Part shown: positions 59,677-64,000 of the stretch, piece after piece
Numbering within the stretch: position 1 is the first letter of the stretch
Layout: the number at the start of each line of letters is the position of its first letter
NCBI RefSeq assembly: GCF_003570885.1
Contig: NZ_QXJC01000001.1
Coordinates: forward strand, 1 to 64,000
DNA length: 64,000 nt
Origin: Simplicispira hankyongi
GTDB taxonomy: Bacteria; Pseudomonadota; Gammaproteobacteria; Burkholderiales; Burkholderiaceae_C
Direction of reading: 5' to 3'
Translations under genes and position numbers: made by a program
The notes under the pieces: model-generated
Told to the model about the DNA's origin: nothing
Database searches by the model: none
The model's input: only the letters and a program-made list of their open reading frames with translations

Positions 59677-59798
59677 ATGGCACATAAAAAGGCGTCTTTT
59701 CGGCCCTGGCCGCGTTGCAAATCCTCGCGATACCTACGGGTATCGCTGCGGTTTGCGCCTCGCCAGGACCAAAAATCCATCCTTTTTATTTGTGCCAT
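59677..59798. repeat. 122-bp inverted repeat (MITE-like)
   Basis: ATGGCACATAAAAAGG at the left end mirrors CCTTTTTATTTGTGCCAT at the right. Interior dyads include CCCTGGC/GCCAGGAC, TTGCAAATCCTCG/GCGGTTTGCGCC and CGATACC/GGTATCG at the centre. The GCGTTGCAAATCCTCG module also occurs at about 28033. It lies between a run of about 11 G (59648-59658) and the YebC-family gene. Apart from this element and the one at 59392-59553, the interval 59388-59842 holds no gene I can support. Confidence 0.8.
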
Positions 59799-59842
59799 CC
59801 AGCATGAAGCACTGCACCAGCGGGCACCATCAAGGAACTCGC

Positions 59843-60553
59843 ATGGGTGCGCAATGGAAAGCAAAGGGCAAGGCGCAGGCCGCTGACGCCCGCGGAAAAC
59901 TGTTTGGCAAGCTCGCCAAGGAAATCATGGTCGCCGCGCGCGGCGGCGCCGACCCGGCTGGCAACTCCAAGCTGCGGCTGGTGCTGGAGCAGGCCCGCAA
60001 GGTCTCCATGCCCAAGGACACGCTGGAGCGCGCCATCAAGAAGGGCGCTGGCATCGGCAGCGACGCCGCCAGCTTCGAGCATGTGGTGTACGAAGGCTTC
60101 GCGCCGCATCAGGTGGCGGTGATGGTTGAATGCCTGACCGACAACGTCAAACGCACCGCGCCCGAAATGCGCGTGCTGTTTCGCAAGGGGCAGTTGGGCA
60201 CGTCGGGCTCGGTCGCCTGGGATTTCGACCATGTCGGCATGATCGAGGCCGAGCCCGCAAGCGCGGGCGCCGATGCCGAAATGGCCGCCATCGAAGCCGG
60301 CGCGCAGGACCTGGAGCCCGGCGAGGAAGAGGGCCAAACCCTGTTCTGGACCGAGCCCACCGACCTCGATGCCGTGAGCCGCGCGCTGCCTGAGCATGGG
60401 TTTACGGTGCTCTCCGCCAAGCTGGGCTACCGCCCCAAGAACCCGGTGGACCCGGCCAGCCTGAGCGCCGAGGCGCTGGAGGAAGTCGAAGCCTTCCTGG
60501 CCGCCATCGACGCCAACGACGACGTGCAGAACGTGTACGCCGCGCTGGGCTGA
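59843..60553 (+). CDS. YebC/PmpR family transcriptional or translation regulator
   Basis: A 236-residue protein of the YebC/TACO1 family: [60 protein letters not shown], and AIKKGAGIG. Family members are described as DNA-binding regulators or as factors that relieve ribosome stalling at proline stretches. The first residues (GAQWKAKGK) differ from the common AGHSKW start and resemble the paralogous YeeN-like branch. AAGGAA precedes the ATG. It heads the J-domain operon, with 17 bp to the next gene. Confidence 0.9.
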   Translation: MGAQWKAKGKAQAADARGKLFGKLAKEIMVAARGGADPAGNSKLRLVLEQARKVSMPKDTLERAIKKGAGIGSDAASFEHVVYEGFAPHQVAVMVECLTDNVKRTAPEMRVLFRKGQLGTSGSVAWDFDHVGMIEAEPASAGADAEMAAIEAGAQDLEPGEEEGQTLFWTEPTDLDAVSRALPEHGFTVLSAKLGYRPKNPVDPASLSAEALEEVEAFLAAIDANDDVQNVYAALG

Positions 60554-60570
60554 GCTAGCTGCCACATGGA

Positions 60571-60855
60571 ATGAGCGAAGACCACTACAGCACCCTGGGC
60601 CTGCCGGCCACGGCCACTCTGGCCGACATCAAGCGGGCGTTTCGGCAGAAGGCGTCTTACTATCACCCTGACCGCAATGCGGCGAGCGACGCCGCTGCGC
60701 GTTTTCGTGCAGTGCAACAAGCCTACGATGTTCTGTCCGACGCCGAGCGGCGCCAGCAGTACGACGACAACCGCCGCCGCAACCTGCTCGACGATCCGCT
60801 GGCAACTGCCAGCGAAATCTGGCAGGCCTACGTGAAACGAATGGAGTTGCCATGA
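60571..60855 (+). CDS. short J-domain protein (DnaJ-like co-chaperone)
   Basis: A 94-residue protein that is almost entirely one J domain: HYSTLGLPATATLADIKRAF, then RQKASYYHPDRN with the HPD tripeptide at residues 32-34, and QQAYDVLSDAERRQQYDDNR. It should stimulate DnaK-type ATPases. There is no G/F region, zinc finger or substrate-binding C-terminus, so it is a type III J protein; substrate choice may lie with the proteins encoded downstream. Its stop overlaps the next ATG by 4 bp. Confidence 0.92.
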   Translation: MSEDHYSTLGLPATATLADIKRAFRQKASYYHPDRNAASDAAARFRAVQQAYDVLSDAERRQQYDDNRRRNLLDDPLATASEIWQAYVKRMELP

Positions 60856-61421
60856 AGCTATCGCGCTACTTTTCCGACCTGCGCTCGGCCTACGAGGCCG
60901 AGCTGGACGATCTGACCTCGGATTCCGAGGGCAAGGATGTGCTCAAGAAACGCCTGGCCGCCAAACGCAGCGAAATCGGCTTTCTGGTGCAAATGCTGAG
61001 CTACAGCCCCGAGATGGTGGCCGTGGTCTTCCACCGCGGCTTTCGCTTTGCCAAGCCGGCCGCCATGCAGCGCCTGCTGACGCTGCAGCCCGAGGCGCTG
61101 CCGGCGTGGCCGGAACTGGCCGGCTCCGTCGCGCTCGAACCCTGGGCCGAACCGGTGGCGCTCAAGGTGCTGGCCGAACCCGGTGGCCCGGCCTTCATGA
61201 CCGTGGCTGCGTGCCTGGAATTTCTGCATGCGCACGGTTTTGCCTCGGCCGATGCACCACCGAAGGATGCCGATGAGGACGAAGACCGCCGCGACCACGA
61301 CGATGACGATGACGCCGCTGGCCTGAGCACCGACGACGCGCACGGTCCTCGGGACGAGCGCTCGCTCGACGAGGCCGGCGCCGACTGGCTGGCCGAGCAG
61401 GGCTTCGAGCGCAAGGAATAG
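60852..61421 (+). CDS. unknown protein with acidic tail, J-domain operon
   Basis: A 189-residue protein I do not recognise. The first 130 residues are helical (MKLSRYFSDLRSAYEAELDD; MLSYSPEMVAVVFHRGFRFA). The C-terminal 60 residues are very acidic, including DADEDEDRRDHDDDDDAAGL. No signal peptide or transmembrane helix. The ATG overlaps the J-domain gene stop (ATGA), so production is coupled to it. The acidic tail could mimic nucleic acid or bind a basic partner (inference). Confidence 0.8.
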   Translation: MKLSRYFSDLRSAYEAELDDLTSDSEGKDVLKKRLAAKRSEIGFLVQMLSYSPEMVAVVFHRGFRFAKPAAMQRLLTLQPEALPAWPELAGSVALEPWAEPVALKVLAEPGGPAFMTVAACLEFLHAHGFASADAPPKDADEDEDRRDHDDDDDAAGLSTDDAHGPRDERSLDEAGADWLAEQGFERKE

Positions 61422-61429
61422 CCACACCC

Positions 61430-62176
61430 ATGAACCATCTTGCACTGATAGAAAAAACCACCAGCCTGATCGCTGCAGGCGACATCGTTGGCGCGGAAGG
61501 CGCGCTGGCCGAGCTGGCCGACGAAGAAGGCGACCGTGCCTTGATGGTCGTGCTCGACCAACTGGCGCCCAAGGATGTGCTGGCCGTCATGCGCGAGTAC
61601 GACAGCTCCAAGGCCTCGGTGGTGAACCTGCTGGTCACGCCCGAGCAGTTCGCCCGTGCCATGGTGCTGGAGAAGCAGTACAAAGACCTCACGCACCAGC
61701 ATCTGCGCAACATGGTCAACGCCGTGGTGTTCCGCGACGGCGCCGACCCGCTGGAGTTTTTGAACGCCATTGGCGACTTGGAGGGCGGCGCCGAGGCACT
61801 CGCCAACTACTTCACCGAGAAGTGGAGCCGCGTCGAATCCTTTGCCCGCACCGGCAGCTTTGACGCCACAGAAGACTACGGCCTGATGCTGAGCGACGAT
61901 GAGCTGCTGGCTTCGGGCTATGTGCGCCCACGCGTCGAGCTTGACGAAGTGGCCGACCAGGACTGGATGCAAATGGCCTGGCTGCTGCGCTACGAATGCC
62001 GCGACCTGTTCATTGAAATGCTCCTGGTGCTGCGCGCCAAGGCCCGCGCCCACGACCTGGGTGAGGGCGACGAGGCAGAGGATGTTGAGGACGACGGCAA
62101 GTTCGAGACCAGCGCCACCGACCGCGGCAAGGCGACACCGGCAGCGCGCGCCTCCGACGAAGAATCGGCCATCTGA
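61430..62176 (+). CDS. unknown helical protein, J-domain operon
   Basis: A 248-residue protein of unknown family. It is predicted mostly helical and soluble: MNHLALIEKTTSLIAAGDIV, DQLAPKDVLAVMREYDSSKA, LVTPEQFARAMVLEKQYKDL. The C-terminus is polar and acidic (GEGDEAEDVEDDGKFE). It begins 8 bp after the previous stop, and its stop overlaps the next start (TGATG). The repeated helical hairpins could be a protein-interaction scaffold, but this is only an impression. Confidence 0.8.
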   Translation: MNHLALIEKTTSLIAAGDIVGAEGALAELADEEGDRALMVVLDQLAPKDVLAVMREYDSSKASVVNLLVTPEQFARAMVLEKQYKDLTHQHLRNMVNAVVFRDGADPLEFLNAIGDLEGGAEALANYFTEKWSRVESFARTGSFDATEDYGLMLSDDELLASGYVRPRVELDEVADQDWMQMAWLLRYECRDLFIEMLLVLRAKARAHDLGEGDEAEDVEDDGKFETSATDRGKATPAARASDEESAI

Positions 62177-63453
62177 TGTCCGGCAGCAGCAAGGCCGGTG
62201 CGCCGGCGCAGGTACAGGCGCAGGCCATGGCGCTGCACGATGCGCGGCCGCTCTTCGAAAAAGCGCTGGTCTATGGCGTGCAGCACGGCATCGTGGGCGC
62301 CGAGCGCCTGGCTGCCATGCACACCGAGGCGCCCAGGGGTATGGTGCAGATCGCGCGCTACTTCGGCAGCGAGTTCCTGCGCCCCGAACTGGAGCGCGCA
62401 CGCGAGCGCATGGTCAACTTCATCAGCCTGCACCTGCAGGACGCCACTGGCGGCGACTTGGCCCAGGCCGCGCGCCTGCTGGCGGACCATTCGCTGCTGT
62501 CGCGCTCCAAGGCCGGCACGGATTTGCTGCGCCAGTTGATCGCCCTGCCCGAAAGCAGCCACTTTGGCATGCAGGGCCAGGACGAAGCGCAGGTCTCTCT
62601 GCTGGCGCTGTGGTCGCTGCGCAGCTATGCGCAGTACCGCGAAGAGCTGGAGCGGCGCAGCCGCATTGGCGAGGCCGTGCAGGCAGCGCTGTGGCTGGCC
62701 GAGCGCTATGCGCTGGACGACGACGTTCTGGAAGAGGGCGACGCCGAAGGCGTGATTCGCACGGCGTTGGTCCTGCAGGCCCTGGGCTACCGCGGCGCCG
62801 AATGGCCCAGCGTCGCAGGGTTCCGAAAATTGCTGACCACCCGCCGTGCCGCCGGGAAGGCGCTTGGCGGTGCGGCGGCCCTGCCATCGCCCAAAGGTTT
62901 GCCATCGGCCTTGCATGCGGTGGTGGACGCACAAAAACCTGTGGTGCTGGCCGATCTGGGCAAGCTGCTCGACCCGGCCCGCCCCTTGGGCACGCTGCTG
63001 CGCCCCATGAGCGCGCTGCGGAGCCGCTACTTTCTGCTCGAAGACCCGCTGGGCGAGGTGGACGAGTACCTGCGCGCGGCCGAACCACTGGGCGAGGACG
63101 AGGCGCCGCCCGCTGCTGCCAGCAAGACCTGGCAACGCGCCACGCAGGGCGAGAACGATGAGGCTGCGCTGCTCACGCTGTTCCTGTGTCTGGCCGTTGG
63201 CGTGCCGAAGAAGACCCTGCTGCCCGAAAAAGCCGCCAAGGCCTTAGTGCGAAAGCTCCGCACCAAGGGCTGGGAGCCAGCGCTGGCCGAAACCTTCATC
63301 GCCGAGCATGCTCCAGAAGTGCACCGCGCCGACTATCTGGCGCTGTGGCGCAGCTTTGTCGGTGAGTCGCGCGGCACGCTGCAGGATGACCACGATTACG
63401 GCCTCGGAGACGCGCTGGCGCTGCTGCGGCGCGAGTGCCACGTGGGGGGGTGA
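62176..63453 (+). CDS. unknown 425-residue protein, last gene of J-domain operon
   Basis: A soluble, largely helical protein with no motif I can name. Segments such as ERARERMVNFISLHLQDATG, LARLLADHSLLSRSKAG-like helices and ALWSLRSYAQYREELERRSR suggest an alpha-solenoid. No Walker, nuclease or membrane signature is visible. It starts on the ATG that overlaps the preceding stop, so it is co-translated with its neighbours. Three consecutive unrecognised genes coupled to a J protein suggest one functional module. Confidence 0.8.
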   Translation: MSGSSKAGAPAQVQAQAMALHDARPLFEKALVYGVQHGIVGAERLAAMHTEAPRGMVQIARYFGSEFLRPELERARERMVNFISLHLQDATGGDLAQAARLLADHSLLSRSKAGTDLLRQLIALPESSHFGMQGQDEAQVSLLALWSLRSYAQYREELERRSRIGEAVQAALWLAERYALDDDVLEEGDAEGVIRTALVLQALGYRGAEWPSVAGFRKLLTTRRAAGKALGGAAALPSPKGLPSALHAVVDAQKPVVLADLGKLLDPARPLGTLLRPMSALRSRYFLLEDPLGEVDEYLRAAEPLGEDEAPPAAASKTWQRATQGENDEAALLTLFLCLAVGVPKKTLLPEKAAKALVRKLRTKGWEPALAETFIAEHAPEVHRADYLALWRSFVGESRGTLQDDHDYGLGDALALLRRECHVGG

Positions 63454-63464
63454 TTCGATCTGGC

Positions 63465-64000
63465 TCAGAGGCGACTCAAGACCCACTGGCACCAGGCTTG
63501 TGCAGCGTGGTCCTCGGGTGGACTGGCGGCATGGGCGGCTGGCCAACGCCGCTGGCAGGCATTGACAATGCTTTGCAGTTGCCAAAGGGCTTCCTTTCCC
63601 ACAAACGCGACTTCCGCCATCCCAGCGGCATCGCCGTCGAGTTGTGCGATCAACGCGATTTGTTGTGTGGGGTGGGTCCCCGACTCCAGCAGCACTTTGT
63701 GCAGGGCCCCAAGCCGCATTTCAATAAAGGCCAACGGCTGAGTCAGCGCCTGCTTTGCGCTGGTCAGTTGCTCGCTGCGCACCAAGGACGCTTTCAGGCG
63801 GTCCCATTCTGAAAATGCGTCTGCCAGAATTTCAAGTTGGCGAGCCGCATTCGCACCAAGCGGCATGAGGGCTGAGTCGCGTGCGCGTTCTTCATCGAGC
63901 AAGGGAAGCAAATACGCGCTGAGCCCGGCAGGAAACTTCCGGTGGTTCAAGCGCAGCACCAGCGCCAGTTGCAGCGCCGGCATTTCTTCGTATTTTTCAT
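63465..64000 (-). CDS. unknown protein, N-terminal part outside the window
   Basis: An open frame reaching the right edge; at least 178 codons are present, and the frame stays open upstream of the internal Met at 63983 (EKYEEMPALQLALVLRLNHR). It is helical, without signal or membrane segments (DEERARDSALMPLGANAARQ; SEQLTSAKQALTQPLAFIEM). I do not recognise a family. It converges on the J-domain operon with only 11 bp between the stop codons. Confidence 0.65.
   Translation of the reverse strand, partial: EKYEEMPALQLALVLRLNHRKFPAGLSAYLLPLLDEERARDSALMPLGANAARQLEILADAFSEWDRLKASLVRSEQLTSAKQALTQPLAFIEMRLGALHKVLLESGTHPTQQIALIAQLDGDAAGMAEVAFVGKEALWQLQSIVNACQRRWPAAHAASPPEDHAAQAWCQWVLSRL

Overview
The window is GC-rich bacterial chromosome. 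Its gene content and best-recognised protein sequences (SucAB-LpdA, DnaE, ClpS-ClpA, BamD, AlaS, TrmB, RlmB, ExoI) point to a betaproteobacterium of the Burkholderiales, most likely Comamonadaceae (Acidovorax/Simplicispira/Hydrogenophaga type). The strongest lineage hint is a short palindromic repeat with an AGCGCTT...AAGCG(C) core flanked by AGCTAT and GGCC/AAAAA, present about ten times here; this attribution is from memory, not from a search. No rRNA, tRNA, IS element, prophage or CRISPR array was found.

Layout. (1) 1-7956, minus strand: a catabolic operon for trans-4-hydroxy-L-proline, with an epimerase, a three-part D-hydroxyproline dehydrogenase, a DapA-like deaminase, an Ldh2-type reductase, a GntR regulator, a periplasmic binding protein and the start of a semialdehyde dehydrogenase. 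A palindromic control region at 8023-8062 separates it from alaS. (2) 8215-23364: housekeeping and small metabolic genes (alaS, trmB, gluQ, metC-like, tesA, ybbA-like, rlmB), two diguanylate cyclases, an FlhG/MinD-like ATPase and several small proteins. (3) 23623-31605: a 1451-residue hybrid histidine kinase, a convergent REC-GGDEF protein, a split chromate transporter and an AI-2E-family transporter. (4) 31832-39328: sucA-sucB-lpdA, zapE and a coiled-coil secreted protein. (5) 39374-49681: PP2C phosphatase, DinG-type helicase, bamD, dnaE, clpS, clpA. (6) 49682-54699: a degraded gene remnant, a VIT-family transporter, vapBC, and exonuclease I directly followed by a Ser/Thr kinase fused to a cyclic-nucleotide-type domain. 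(7) 54739-59387: a chemoreceptor followed by a sugar-type binding protein with no transporter, then a nucleoside-recognition-domain membrane protein. (8) 59843-64000: a YebC-family gene, a J-domain protein and three proteins I do not recognise in one tight operon, then a partial unknown gene.

The observations most worth following are: palindromic repeat sequence read in frame inside gluQ (and probably inside alaS and a gene remnant); a binding protein apparently dedicated to one chemoreceptor; the J-domain operon of unknown function; the exonuclease-kinase pair beside vapBC; and two large adjacent inverted repeats upstream of the YebC-family gene. All functions come from reading the sequence; no database search was run.
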